DNA from: Clostridiales bacterium
GTDB lineage: Bacteria > Acidobacteriota > Aminicenantia > Aminicenantales > UBA8522
DNA length: 55,181 bases
NCBI GenBank assembly: GCA_029907205.1
Contig: JARYMI010000024.1
Coordinates: 1 to 55,181, forward strand
Reading direction: 5' to 3'
Shown here: piece after piece, positions 1 to 8,338 of the stretch
Layout: each line of letters opens with the position of its first letter
How positions within the stretch are numbered: position 1 is the stretch's first letter
Translations under genes and position numbers: made by a program
Notes under the pieces: generated by a model
The model's database searches: none
Told to the model about the DNA's origin: nothing
The model's input: the letters and a program-made list of their open reading frames with translations, nothing else

Positions 1-308
1 AGAATAGAATCTCTCTTGATCGCTGCTCTCTGACTGCGAAAAGCAGGGCTCTAAAAATTCCTAACGGCAATTTTGGGTTCTACTGAAGGCATTATTTGCT
101 TTCCATATTTTTTTTAATACCTTTCTGTCCAGAAGGACAAATCGAAATAAAACGAATAGATTATTGTTTCAAAATCTATATTCTAAGCCCAAAGCAAGGC
201 TCCAAAAATCAGCAAATTCTCCAGGCAAGGCAAAATGACCTAATTCACTAAGAACATGATAAATAAAAATACCAAAATTTATCCCTGATTTTGAAGAGAG
301 TAAATATG

Positions 309-710
309 TTATCCCCCCCCTATTTTAGTGTCAAGACGAAGTGATGAAAAATTTTCTACTCCCAAACCAACGCATAGATAAGGAGATAGTCTTCTTTTTC
401 CACGATAATAAATAATATTTAAATAAGATGTGACATAGCTCTTGTCTTCAGCATCCCTGAGATAAGAAGTCATTTTTTGATAATTAATCTCACCTTGAAT
501 TGCCCAGTGAGCAGAAAAATAGTATTGCAAATTTAATCCCAATCTATATCCTAATTTATGGTTATCATAATAATTTGAGTCTGAATTCGACAATCCAACA
601 GAATATCCAAAATTAGTCCCAAGAATGCGCTCATTATCTTCAGCTCTACTTTGGGCAGCAAAAATAGAAAGAAATACTAAAAAAAACAGAATTGGCTTAA
701 CATTTTTCAT
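309..710 (-). CDS. Outer-membrane beta-barrel-like protein, frame cut short by a G8 tract
   Basis: This 133-residue protein starts with a clear signal peptide (hydrophobic run about residues 5-19, cleavage probably after AQSRA). It continues with alternating aromatic/polar strands typical of small outer-membrane barrels (for example LGYRLGLNLQYYF and WAIQGEINYQ). The frame stops right after GGG, encoded by a run of eight G. Adding one G reopens the frame to a TGA at 169-171, adds 47 residues after the glycines and ends in GLEYRF. A C-terminal aromatic is the usual outer-membrane assembly signal, so the intact protein is probably about 180 residues. The interruption is either a real or phase-variable frameshift or a homopolymer sequencing error. 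No specific function is recognised. Confidence 0.7.
   Translation of the reverse strand: MKNVKPILFFLVFLSIFAAQSRAEDNERILGTNFGYSVGLSNSDSNYYDNHKLGYRLGLNLQYYFSAHWAIQGEINYQKMTSYLRDAEDKSYVTSYLNIIYYRGKRRLSPYLCVGLGVENFSSLRLDTKIGGG
313..320 (-). repeat. Homopolymeric G8 tract at the frameshift point
   Basis: Eight consecutive C on the plus strand (G on the coding strand) mark the point where the barrel gene loses its frame. With nine G the frame runs on to 169-171. Such tracts are classic slipped-strand sites and also classic assembly-error sites. Confidence 0.85.
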
Positions 711-1108
711 TTTGCTACATTGACTACCAAATGGATTATGCTTAAGGTAGTTTAATCAACTCAATTCGCCAAATTAAGAACTTTCCTTGAGACAATCCCG
801 ACTTTCGCCATTAATTTTTTGGCTTTGTCCCAAAGTGACGGGAAAATATTAAATCCAAGCATAGGATCTTATTTAAAGAAATCATTCTTATCAAGATCTT
901 GGCGTCAGATGCTTTCAGAAACAGCCAACGGGTCCTGTATCGGTTCACACCCGAGCCGGGCCACCAATTGGCAGCCGGCCTTCTGTCCCCATCTTATTGA
1001 AAAACTCACGTTTGCCCAAGGTGTATGTTGCCATCTGCAAAACGGAGAAATATCAAAATACGGGAATGGAATTGTTACAGGGGCTTAGGAGCGGCGAAGC
1101 GGCGATTT
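711..1108. other. Intergenic stretch, no convincing gene
   Basis: About 400 bases separate the barrel gene from the secreted protein at 1109-1912. I see a weak possible promoter for the barrel gene near 720-765 on the minus strand. The plus-strand frame at 819-1088 has no ribosome-binding site, low-complexity composition and no recognisable domain. Confidence 0.5.
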
Positions 1109-1912
1109 TTATTTAGCCTGGACCTTGAGTCCTTTGCGGACGGAATCGCTCGCCGAAAGAATCTTGACTGTGGCCGTGGTGGGACGCGTGTCGATGATGA
1201 CAAGGTTTCCAATGGCCATTCTCGGCAGGTCCTCGCGTTCCTGCTTGTAGATGGTCATCTGCTGGCCGACCATGGCGCCGCTTGACTCGCCGATGTCGAT
1301 GATGCCCCAATGGCCAGGGCCGATTTGGTTGTAATCGCCCTGTAAGTAGATGATCGTGCCCACGGCTCCCGGCTCTCCTTCGGCGAAGGCTTCAAAGCCC
1401 AGGTCCTTCCCTAACAGGCTTTCTTTCTCCTCGAACGGAACAAGGAAGTCCCCGACCATCACCCGGCCGCAGGCTTTCTCAATTCTGGCCACGCCCCGGT
1501 TATCTTCGAGAAAAACGATGTGGCCTCTTCCCTGCTTCAAAGCCAGGGAACCATGCTCCCCAAGGCTCTGGCCGATCTCGATGATGATGAACACCTGGCC
1601 GATCTCCAGCCCGTCGTTTTTCCCCTTGTTGATGAAACACAGGTCGTTGTCGCTCAGCAGGATCTTCTCCTCGCCCTTCTCGGCGGCGACAATCCTCAGG
1701 TCGGGAAGTTCCCCCTGATGAGCATAAAAAGAGCAGTAAAGGTCGGTCTCCGAGATGAGCGGGTAAGCCTCCCTGTAGATCTTGGCTCTCTCAATCTGAT
1801 GCCGGGCCTCCTGGTTGCTCGAGTTGGTCAGGGCAAGCGCCGGCATGACAGCCAACACAAGACCAGCCACAGCTATGCTCAGAGCCTGCACTCCTGGAGA
1901 TGGTTTTCTCAT
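1109..1912 (-). CDS. Secreted protein with two tandem beta-rich repeats
   Basis: A 267-residue exported protein. It has a signal peptide (hydrophobic residues about 10-28) and a GGAG ribosome-binding site just before the ATG at 1912. The mature part contains two similar units, roughly residues 90-165 and 200-265. Each has the pattern 'hydrophobic strand, IGxxxG, strand ending in an E/K-rich turn, GxxVI(F/I), A-(R/T)-(I/V)'. The pattern resembles the small beta-barrel repeats of secreted FlgT-C-like or LysM-associated proteins in this group of bacteria. It is divergent from the HU gene and probably transcribed alone. Role unknown; a cell-envelope location is inferred from the signal peptide. 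Confidence 0.7.
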   Translation of the reverse strand: MRKPSPGVQALSIAVAGLVLAVMPALALTNSSNQEARHQIERAKIYREAYPLISETDLYCSFYAHQGELPDLRIVAAEKGEEKILLSDNDLCFINKGKNDGLEIGQVFIIIEIGQSLGEHGSLALKQGRGHIVFLEDNRGVARIEKACGRVMVGDFLVPFEEKESLLGKDLGFEAFAEGEPGAVGTIIYLQGDYNQIGPGHWGIIDIGESSGAMVGQQMTIYKQEREDLPRMAIGNLVIIDTRPTTATVKILSASDSVRKGLKVQAK

Positions 1913-2002
1913 TTTGGCTCCTTTTTGTTAATCTTGCTTTTTCCTTTTTTCCCATTATAAGCAGCGGTATGGGGGCTGTCAATACAGAATTGACCTTTTG
2001 AC

Positions 2003-2031
2003 TTGACAGCTTCCCCTCTTCTTTTTAACAT
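2003..2031 (+). promoter_or_regulatory. Sigma-70-type promoter for the HU gene
   Basis: TTGACA at 2003-2008 and TAACAT at 2026-2031 are separated by 17 bp, about 55 bp upstream of the HU start. A strong AGGAGG ribosome-binding site lies at 2075-2080. Confidence 0.6.
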
Positions 2032-2086
2032 AATACTAAAAGAGATATCCTTTTATTTAGTCGCAACAGGGAGAAGGAGGTTTGAA

Positions 2087-2356
2087 ATGAACAAGAAAGA
2101 AATCATTTCGCGGATGGCCAAAGACGCCGGGATTACAGCTCCCCAGGCAGCCAAAGCCTTCTCGACGATGATGGAGGGGATAAAGAACTCGTTGAAAAGG
2201 GGAGAAAAGGTGACATTTTCCGGGTTCGGAAGCTTCGAAGTCAGGGAAAGAAAGGCCCGGAAAGGCAGAAACCCGAAGACCGGCGCAGAGGTGGCGATCC
2301 CGCCGAGAAAACGGGTCAAATTCAACCCGAGCAAGGGGTTCAAGAATTCCCTCTGA
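2087..2356 (+). CDS. hup: HU-family histone-like DNA-binding protein
   Basis: An 89-residue member of the HU/IHF family, which binds and bends DNA as a dimer in the nucleoid. The start is the ATG at 2087, because AGGAGG lies 6 bases upstream and the first residues (MNKKEIISRMAK) match the family N-terminus. A longer in-frame extension back to 2003 would run through the promoter. Visible hallmarks are the GFGSFEVRERKAR segment and the arm region GRNPKTGAEVAIP with the conserved Pro-Pro turn, followed by VKFNPSKGFK. Length is typical for HU (about 90 residues). It sits 61 bp upstream of ddl on the same strand. Confidence 0.95.
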   Translation: MNKKEIISRMAKDAGITAPQAAKAFSTMMEGIKNSLKRGEKVTFSGFGSFEVRERKARKGRNPKTGAEVAIPPRKRVKFNPSKGFKNSL

Positions 2357-2417
2357 TTACCGATAAAGGATTGGACAAGCCAGCGTTAATCCTCTAAAAT
2401 ACTTTTCTCAAATTCAG

Positions 2418-3491
2418 TTGAAGAAGAAAAAAACAACAGTTGCCCTTATCTTCGGCGGCCGCTCCGCCGAGCACGAAATTTCCCTTATTTCAGCCTCGGC
2501 CATCTATAAGAACATCGATAAGAACAAGCATAACGTCGTCTCTCTTTACATCAGCAAGCAGGGAGAATGGAAAAAAGTGTCGTCGCCCCTCCTTCCCCCC
2601 GCCAAACTCGCTTCATCCTCGCCGGCCTTCTCTTTTCTTCCCTGGGAGACGAGCGAACCGCGACTCCGGGTTCTGGCGGACATCTATTTTCCCATCCTCC
2701 ACGGCCCATACGGTGAGGACGGGACCATTCAGGGTCTCTTGGAGATGGCTGATGTGCCCTATGTGGGAGCGGGGGTGCTGGCCTCGGCGGCCGGGATGGA
2801 CAAAGTCGTCATGAAGGCCCTCTTCGCCGCAGCCGGCGTGCCCGTCGTTAAACACAGAGCATTCACTGACACGGACTGGGCAAAACACCCGAAATCCGTT
2901 CTTTCTCTCCTCAGGCGAGAATTTTCCCTGCCTTTTTTCGTTAAACCCGCCAACCTCGGGTCAAGCGTCGGCATAAGCAAAGTCAAGGCCTGGGAAGAAT
3001 CAGGTCGGGCGCTCCGGAGAGCCTTCCGTTATGACCGAAAGATTCTTGTTGAGGCGGGAATCAGCGGCCGGGAAATCGAGTGCAGCGTGCTCGGCAATGA
3101 TTGTCCCCGTGCTTCCCTGCCCGGAGAAGTCATCCCCTTTAGAGAGTTCTACGATTACCGCGACAAATACCTGGAAGCGAAAACCCGATTCCTCATTCCT
3201 GCGCCGCTTCCGTCGAGTAAAACCAGAGAAGTCCAGCGGCTTGCTGTGGCCGCTTATAAGGCGGTCGGCTGCGAGGGCATGGCCCGGATTGACTTTTTCT
3301 TAGAGGAAAGGACCGGTCAAATTTACGTCAATGAAATCAACACCATCCCCGGGTTCACAGAAATCAGCATGTACCCGAAGCTCTGGGAGGCGAGCGGCGT
3401 CCCGTTCGCTCGCCTCGTCGAAGAACTCATCCGCCTGGGTTTTGAACGGCACAGGAAGAAGAAGAGATGCCTGGAGAGGTTGCCCCGATGA
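2418..3491 (+). CDS. ddl: D-alanine--D-alanine ligase
   Basis: An ATP-grasp enzyme that joins two D-alanines for the peptidoglycan stem peptide, acting in the cytoplasm. Family motifs are in order: GGRSAEHEISL near the N-terminus, LHGPYGEDGTIQG (about 93-105), the ATP-binding VKPANLGSSVGISK (about 175-188), and the C-terminal metal-binding stretch ARIDFF ... VNEINTIPGFT. The 357 residues match the usual size. The start is a TTG at 2418; the first residues MKKKKTTVAL lead straight into the first strand, so no better start exists. The stop codon overlaps the ruvX start (ATGA), indicating translational coupling in a ddl-ruvX-mltG operon. Confidence 0.95.
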   Translation: MKKKKTTVALIFGGRSAEHEISLISASAIYKNIDKNKHNVVSLYISKQGEWKKVSSPLLPPAKLASSSPAFSFLPWETSEPRLRVLADIYFPILHGPYGEDGTIQGLLEMADVPYVGAGVLASAAGMDKVVMKALFAAAGVPVVKHRAFTDTDWAKHPKSVLSLLRREFSLPFFVKPANLGSSVGISKVKAWEESGRALRRAFRYDRKILVEAGISGREIECSVLGNDCPRASLPGEVIPFREFYDYRDKYLEAKTRFLIPAPLPSSKTREVQRLAVAAYKAVGCEGMARIDFFLEERTGQIYVNEINTIPGFTEISMYPKLWEASGVPFARLVEELIRLGFERHRKKKRCLERLPR

Positions 3492-3925
3492 GAATCCTCG
3501 GCCTCGACTACGGCGACCGCCACATCGGCCTCGCCCTGAGTGACCCTTTAGGGCTAACAGCCCAGCCGCTTGGCCAGATGACCCTGGCCGGTGAGGCTGA
3601 AGATAAGAGGTTCTTTTCAGACCTCGTCCGTAAACATGAGGTCAAAGAGATCGTCGTCGGGCTGCCGCTTCGAATGGACGGAAGCCCGGGAACCAGGGCT
3701 GAGAAGACCCGGGAGTTTGTCTTCTGGCTGGAAAAGGCTCTGGGCCTGCCGGTCAGCCTCTGGGACGAACGTCTGACAACCCAGCAGGCTGCCAGCATCA
3801 TGAAAGAACAAAAACTGCGCTGGAAGAAAAAAAGAAAGGTGGAGCATCAAATCTCGGCCACTCTCATCCTCCAGAGCTATCTCGACCACCGCCGCCTCGA
3901 CCGCCATGTTCCTCAGGATCGTTAA
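3488..3925 (+). CDS. ruvX: RuvX/YqgF family Holliday-junction resolvase-like protein
   Basis: An RNase H-like fold protein of the YqgF family, implicated in pre-16S rRNA processing and in Holliday-junction cleavage in different bacteria. The first catalytic-type Asp lies in LGLDYGDRHIGLALSD, followed by VGLPLRMDGSPG and LWDERLTTQQA, the three family motifs. The ATG at 3488 overlaps the ddl stop and has GGAGAGG at a good distance; a frame seven codons longer lacks these features. The 145 residues are typical for the family. Its last 20 bases overlap the start of mltG, consistent with one transcript. Confidence 0.92.
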   Translation: MRILGLDYGDRHIGLALSDPLGLTAQPLGQMTLAGEAEDKRFFSDLVRKHEVKEIVVGLPLRMDGSPGTRAEKTREFVFWLEKALGLPVSLWDERLTTQQAASIMKEQKLRWKKKRKVEHQISATLILQSYLDHRRLDRHVPQDR

Positions 3926-4916
3926 AGCCGGGCTGGGCCTCTCCCTTTTCCTCCTGTTGGTCGGCGTCGTCTGGCTGGTCCGCGATCTCTACGAGCCGCG
4001 GACGCTTCCCGGCCAGAATGTTCTTTTCGACGTAGAGAAAGGAGCGGGGATAAAAGCTGTGGCCCGCAGGCTTGACGAAAGGGGTCTCATCAGGTCTAAT
4101 CTTTCTTTCTTGGCCGCCTACCAGCTTTTTTATGCTCCGCGCAAGATCAAAGCAGGTGAATACGCCTTTTCCTCGCCCGTCCGCGTCAAAGACGTCCTCG
4201 AGGACCTGGTTTCAGGAAAAATCCACCTCCACGCCGTCACGATTCCCGAAGGCCTGACGGCTAGAGAAATCGCTCCCCTTCTCGGCCCTCTTTTGGCTGA
4301 CGGGGAGGAAGGATTCATGGCCGCTTTCTACACTCCTGCTGCCATCGCGCCTTTTGACCCCGAAGCAACGGACCTCGAGGGCTATCTTTTCCCCGAAACG
4401 TACTCCTTTCCCAAGGGAGTGGCGTCGGAAGAGGCCGTCCGCTCAATGGTCGGCCAGTTCAATCATGTTTTCGGCGCATCATGGAGGGAGAGAGCCCGCT
4501 CGATGGGCTTAAGCCTACGCGAAGCAGTCACCTTGGCCTCTCTCATCGAAAAAGAGACTTCCGTCCCCGCGGAAAGGCCGCTCGTCTCGGCAGTCTTTCA
4601 CAACCGGCTGCGGCTCGGCATGAAGTTGGACTGCGACCCGACCATCATCTATGCTCTCAAACAAAAAGGGATATTCAACGGCAACTTGAGCAAGAAAGAC
4701 ATGGCCCTCGATTCTCCCTACAACACTTACCGCCATGCCGGGCTTCCCCCCGGCCCCATCTGCAACCCGGGAAGGGAGTCGCTTGAAGCCGCCCTCTTCC
4801 CCTCGGATGAAGGCTACATCTACTTTGTCTCCAGGAACGATGGCAGCCATCACTTCAGCCGGTCCTTTGCTGAACACCAGGCAGCGGTGCGCAGGTTCCA
4901 GAAGAGAGGCCTCTGA
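3906..4916 (+). CDS. mltG: Endolytic murein transglycosylase MltG
   Basis: A YceG/MltG family enzyme that cleaves nascent glycan strands and terminates peptidoglycan polymerisation. It has one N-terminal membrane anchor (about residues 6-26) and a periplasmic body. A LysM-like region (DVEKGAGIKAVARRLDERGLI) precedes the catalytic domain, which shows EGYLFPETYSF and ASLIEKET. The Glu in the second motif matches the known catalytic Glu. DCDPTIIYAL, SPYNTY and GLPPGPICNPG follow, as in the family. The 336 residues are normal. It is the last gene of the ddl-ruvX-mltG run; ruvX-mltG adjacency is common in bacteria. Confidence 0.95.
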   Translation: MFLRIVKAGLGLSLFLLLVGVVWLVRDLYEPRTLPGQNVLFDVEKGAGIKAVARRLDERGLIRSNLSFLAAYQLFYAPRKIKAGEYAFSSPVRVKDVLEDLVSGKIHLHAVTIPEGLTAREIAPLLGPLLADGEEGFMAAFYTPAAIAPFDPEATDLEGYLFPETYSFPKGVASEEAVRSMVGQFNHVFGASWRERARSMGLSLREAVTLASLIEKETSVPAERPLVSAVFHNRLRLGMKLDCDPTIIYALKQKGIFNGNLSKKDMALDSPYNTYRHAGLPPGPICNPGRESLEAALFPSDEGYIYFVSRNDGSHHFSRSFAEHQAAVRRFQKRGL

Positions 4917-4955
4917 ATTGGCTATACTGTTACCCGACAGGTGGCCCGGTGGCGC

Positions 4956-4983
4956 TTGAAAAAATATTTTTTTTTGCTATAGT
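4956..4983 (+). promoter_or_regulatory. Candidate promoter for the secreted protein at 5088
   Basis: TTGAAA (4956-4961) and TATAGT (4978-4983) are separated by 16 bp within an AT-rich stretch. A strong AGGAGG lies just before the ATG at 5088. Confidence 0.5.
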
Positions 4984-5087
4984 AATGACTTAATTAATTC
5001 CTGGAAAGCCGATCGAGAGAGATTCAGCAGAAAGACGAAACCCCCTGACAAATCTCCCTTGGCCGCTTCAAGGAATAAGGAGGAAAC

Positions 5088-6182
5088 ATGAACGCAAAAA
5101 AAATTATCCTCTCCCTGCTTATGGCAGCTTTCATCGTCTGTCTTGTCGTTCCCGCTTTAGACGCCGCAGGCCAAAAACCTCAAGCTAAGAGCAAGAAGCC
5201 CCAAAGCGAAGAAAGGATTTTCATCCCCAAGGAAATCAAGGCCGCCTTGCAAGAGGGGATGCTTACCAAGCAAGGCCGTCAAGACATTCCCGTCACCGTT
5301 TTTTATAACCTCTTCCTTCCAGCCCAGGAAAACCTGCACGCCATTTTCTTCTTGAAGATCAAGAACTCGGGATTGGGCTTCTCGCCAGTCGGCTCCGCTC
5401 TCGCGCCAGAAACCGACAACATCTCAGGACCAGCCCTTCAGGAAGCCGTCGCTCAGCAACCGGCTCTGTTTCAGGCAAGTTTTAACGTCTTTCTGCAGTT
5501 TAATATAATGGAGAAGGGGGAACCCAAGAGCTTCAGAGAGGTCTATGTTCCCTCGAGCGCCCAGATTAAGGGCGACACCTTTGACCCAGAAAAAGAAGAG
5601 ACCTACACTGTTGGCTATCCCCTCCCGCCAGGCCAGTACCTCCTGGCCCTGGCCGTGACCTCACTTGACCTGCAGAAAATCGGGACCGCTTACTATGAGT
5701 TCACGCTCCCCGACATGTCTATGGCCAAAGAGCTGGACACGACTCCCGTCTTCTTCGTCAAACAGCTCGACAAGATGGAGGCGCCCGAGACCGGAACGAT
5801 GCTCCACCAGGGCTATTGCACGTATTCTATCCTCAAGGTCGTCCCCAACCTGGAAAAGATGTTTGCTGTCGGTGAAAACCTCGATATTTTCTACTTCATC
5901 TTTGGCGCTCAGCCAAACCAGGAGCAGAGATTTGACATCGAAGTCAATTACGAGGTCAAGAAGGGAGAGCAGACTGCCATCCGCTGGACTCCTCAGATGT
6001 ACAATTCTCCTCTCGTCAGCCAGCCGCTGCCCTTAAAACAGACCGTTCAAATCAAGACAGGAGAGGACGTCAGGACGGAACAGCGGGACCTCGAGCCGGG
6101 AAATTATACCCTGATCATCAAAATTGACGACAAAGTTTCCGGCAAGTCGGTGACCAAGACTGTCGATTTCGAGGTGAAATAA
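5088..6182 (+). CDS. Secreted beta-sandwich protein related to GWxTD-protein C-terminal regions
   Basis: A 364-residue exported protein with a signal peptide (residues about 5-27) followed by a Lys/Gln-rich linker. The body appears to contain two or more Ig-like beta domains. The end (DLEPGNYTLIIKIDD ... KTVDFEVK) follows the same pattern as the C-terminus of the GWxTD lipoprotein at 8339-9238 (LSPGTYYLDVIIIG ... RKIFEVKV). A middle unit repeats the PPGQYLLALAVT pattern. There is no GWxTD motif. It is convergent with the GWxTD gene at 6210, with 27 bp between stops. I do not recognise a named family; the link to the neighbouring GWxTD system is inferred from the shared C-terminal pattern and position. 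Confidence 0.7.
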   Translation: MNAKKIILSLLMAAFIVCLVVPALDAAGQKPQAKSKKPQSEERIFIPKEIKAALQEGMLTKQGRQDIPVTVFYNLFLPAQENLHAIFFLKIKNSGLGFSPVGSALAPETDNISGPALQEAVAQQPALFQASFNVFLQFNIMEKGEPKSFREVYVPSSAQIKGDTFDPEKEETYTVGYPLPPGQYLLALAVTSLDLQKIGTAYYEFTLPDMSMAKELDTTPVFFVKQLDKMEAPETGTMLHQGYCTYSILKVVPNLEKMFAVGENLDIFYFIFGAQPNQEQRFDIEVNYEVKKGEQTAIRWTPQMYNSPLVSQPLPLKQTVQIKTGEDVRTEQRDLEPGNYTLIIKIDDKVSGKSVTKTVDFEVK

Positions 6183-6209
6183 TCGCCGCTCCAGGCTTGA
6201 AGCTGGCTC

Positions 6210-8294
6210 TCAGCGCTTCTCGATTTCGCGGACTAATTTTTTGACATCTTCCTGGTCGGGGTTCAGGCGAAGGGAAGCGCCGAGCGTTTCGAGGGCATTC
6301 TTCATTTCTCCTGTTTTGTAATAACACAAGCCGAGTGAATTGAGCAGCCGAATATCGCTATTATAAATCTTATTGCCCTCGAGAAAAGAATCAATAGCCC
6401 TGGCGAAGTCGCCCCGGCCCATCTGTGCTTTTCCCCTGATCAAAAAGTACTCGAACCTGAACCTGCCTTCCTCCCGGAGTCCTTCGTTGACGTCAATGGC
6501 CTTGTCAAACTGGTTGACCTTGAGGAGGAAATTGGCGTAGTCGAGAATCCCTTCCTTGTACCCGGGAGCCTTGGCACAAACGATCTCGTATTCCGCCTTG
6601 GCCTTCTCGTTCATGTTCATTTTATCATACTGGCGGGCACGCATGTGATGGTAAATGTGCAAATTGGCCAGAGAAAACACCTTGGCGCTGGCCTCCGGAT
6701 GAGGCAGAACCTTTTCTGCAGAAACGATGAAATTGCTGCGGGCTTCGTCAAGCACATGGCCTTCTCCGTCGAGGAGAGAGAGCTTAAGCTCGTAATAGTC
6801 GGGAGTAAGGTCATTGGGGGGGAGGGAATGGAAGAAACTCAGGACCCGGCTAAAAGAAGCGCTGGCCAGCTTGAAATGAAAGGACTTCTCCGTGGGGTTG
6901 GTTTCTCTCATCCCCTTGATCTCAGTCCTGACCTCGCCTGTTTTCCACAAGTCCTGGGGGCAGTCCACAACGCCAAAGGAGAAGACGATCTGCTCTCCGG
7001 AGGCAAACGTGTTCTTCGGGTCCACCACCAGCTTGTGTTCCAGAATCTTGAAGGCGATGTGAACCTGAGTCCCGAAGTTCTCGAGTCTGTAACCCTGGAT
7101 GGGACCGAAGAGCCTCGGCTTTCCCCCGCGATCAGGGATGGCGATGTCTTTCTCGTGAATGCTGAATTCCTTTCCCACGGAATTCTGGAGGAGGACGATG
7201 AGCTTGTACTGCCCTTCGATGGCCGGGAAAGAGTCCTCGATGGAAATCCCGTTAGCCCGGATTCGGTCAAGGTCTTTTTCAGTGAAATAGACCGAATAAT
7301 CTTTGTTGTACTGGAAGATGATGTCCTCCCCCTTCCTCATACTGACGTCCATCCGAAAATTGGAATAGTACTGGTCCTTTGGCTCATAATGACCGTAGGA
7401 CAAGCTTCTGGGAGCCACAGAAAAATGGACAAACGGCAGCCCGGTCAGAGGGTCTTCGATCAGGCTCACCAAGGCATCGCTCTCGACGTAATTGGTGAGG
7501 TACTCGGTGCTGACGATGCCCTTGTAACCGAGAAAATGCGTGGCGTAAGAAGGGTTGACGTCCTTGCGCGGCGACTTGAAGATATTGGCCAGGATGATCG
7601 TGTTCTGAGGCGAAGGCGTGTAGCCGCCAAGATAATATTCTCCCGGAACGAGGGAAATAGAAATATCGGCTAAGGTCGGCGCTCGCTCCTTGATTCTTTC
7701 ATAAAGGTCCTCGTAGTTAGTCGTGTCGAGATCCATCTTGCTCATGAGCAGGGCGGCCGGCCCGTCGATCGCGGGGTCATAAAGCCTGTATTCACCAACG
7801 CCGCCTTTCTGGTAAAAGAGCAGGACGAAATGCACGGGCAGGTCCTTTTTGGTGTCCCCGTAATAAGACCAGGCCTGGCAGGGGACGATGTCGGGTGCCA
7901 CCTCGAACCTCTCGACGCTCGCGGGCGGGCCGAGGATGATGTAGATCCGACCCATGTCGGTCTGCCAGCCTTCCCTCGTCGTGCCGCGGCCGTAAAATTT
8001 GTTGGCATGGTTAAACCGCTTGATGTGCTCATCCTTGTACTCGTTCTCGGGCGTTCCCAGCGTCGGGTCCCGCTGCTTCCAGAACGTCTCGATAAAGATG
8101 TCCCGGTCCCTATCCGATGTCAGCTTGAGGAAGACATCCTTCTCCACAGGAAGGATGATGTAGCTCACGAGCTTCAGCCAGTAACGGTATTTTTCAGGAA
8201 GGTCGGCCTCCCTGACCTTCTGCTGGCTGGACAGGAAAGATGAAACGATAAGCAAGAGAACGACGGTCAGGATGGCTCCTTTCGTTTTTCGCAT
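6210..8294 (-). CDS. Secreted GWxTD-domain protein with C-terminal TPR repeats
   Basis: About 694 residues. The start is taken as the ATG at 8294 because GAGGTGA sits at normal spacing; a GTG three codons earlier is possible. A signal peptide is followed by the GWxTD domain: FIETFWKQRDP and ENEYKDEH, then GWQTDMGRIYIILGPP around residue 110. The middle (about 200-530) is beta-rich. The last 130 residues hold TPR-like helices (FSLANLHIYHHMRARQY, KAEYEIVCAKAPGYKEG, SLGLCYYKTGEMKNALETL). The GWxTD domain has no established function. It is first or second in a minus-strand cluster with another GWxTD gene and a carboxypeptidase-regulatory/TPR gene, next to the receptor at 10341. Confidence 0.85.
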   Translation of the reverse strand: MRKTKGAILTVVLLLIVSSFLSSQQKVREADLPEKYRYWLKLVSYIILPVEKDVFLKLTSDRDRDIFIETFWKQRDPTLGTPENEYKDEHIKRFNHANKFYGRGTTREGWQTDMGRIYIILGPPASVERFEVAPDIVPCQAWSYYGDTKKDLPVHFVLLFYQKGGVGEYRLYDPAIDGPAALLMSKMDLDTTNYEDLYERIKERAPTLADISISLVPGEYYLGGYTPSPQNTIILANIFKSPRKDVNPSYATHFLGYKGIVSTEYLTNYVESDALVSLIEDPLTGLPFVHFSVAPRSLSYGHYEPKDQYYSNFRMDVSMRKGEDIIFQYNKDYSVYFTEKDLDRIRANGISIEDSFPAIEGQYKLIVLLQNSVGKEFSIHEKDIAIPDRGGKPRLFGPIQGYRLENFGTQVHIAFKILEHKLVVDPKNTFASGEQIVFSFGVVDCPQDLWKTGEVRTEIKGMRETNPTEKSFHFKLASASFSRVLSFFHSLPPNDLTPDYYELKLSLLDGEGHVLDEARSNFIVSAEKVLPHPEASAKVFSLANLHIYHHMRARQYDKMNMNEKAKAEYEIVCAKAPGYKEGILDYANFLLKVNQFDKAIDVNEGLREEGRFRFEYFLIRGKAQMGRGDFARAIDSFLEGNKIYNSDIRLLNSLGLCYYKTGEMKNALETLGASLRLNPDQEDVKKLVREIEKR

Positions 8295-8338
8295 CGTCTT
8301 CACCTCAACTGTTTGCCTCTAAATCCATTGCCGGACGG

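Noticed and set aside
819-1088. Plus-strand open frame of 89 residues
   Set aside because: No ribosome-binding site, odd composition and no family; it lies in an intergenic gap and looks like chance.
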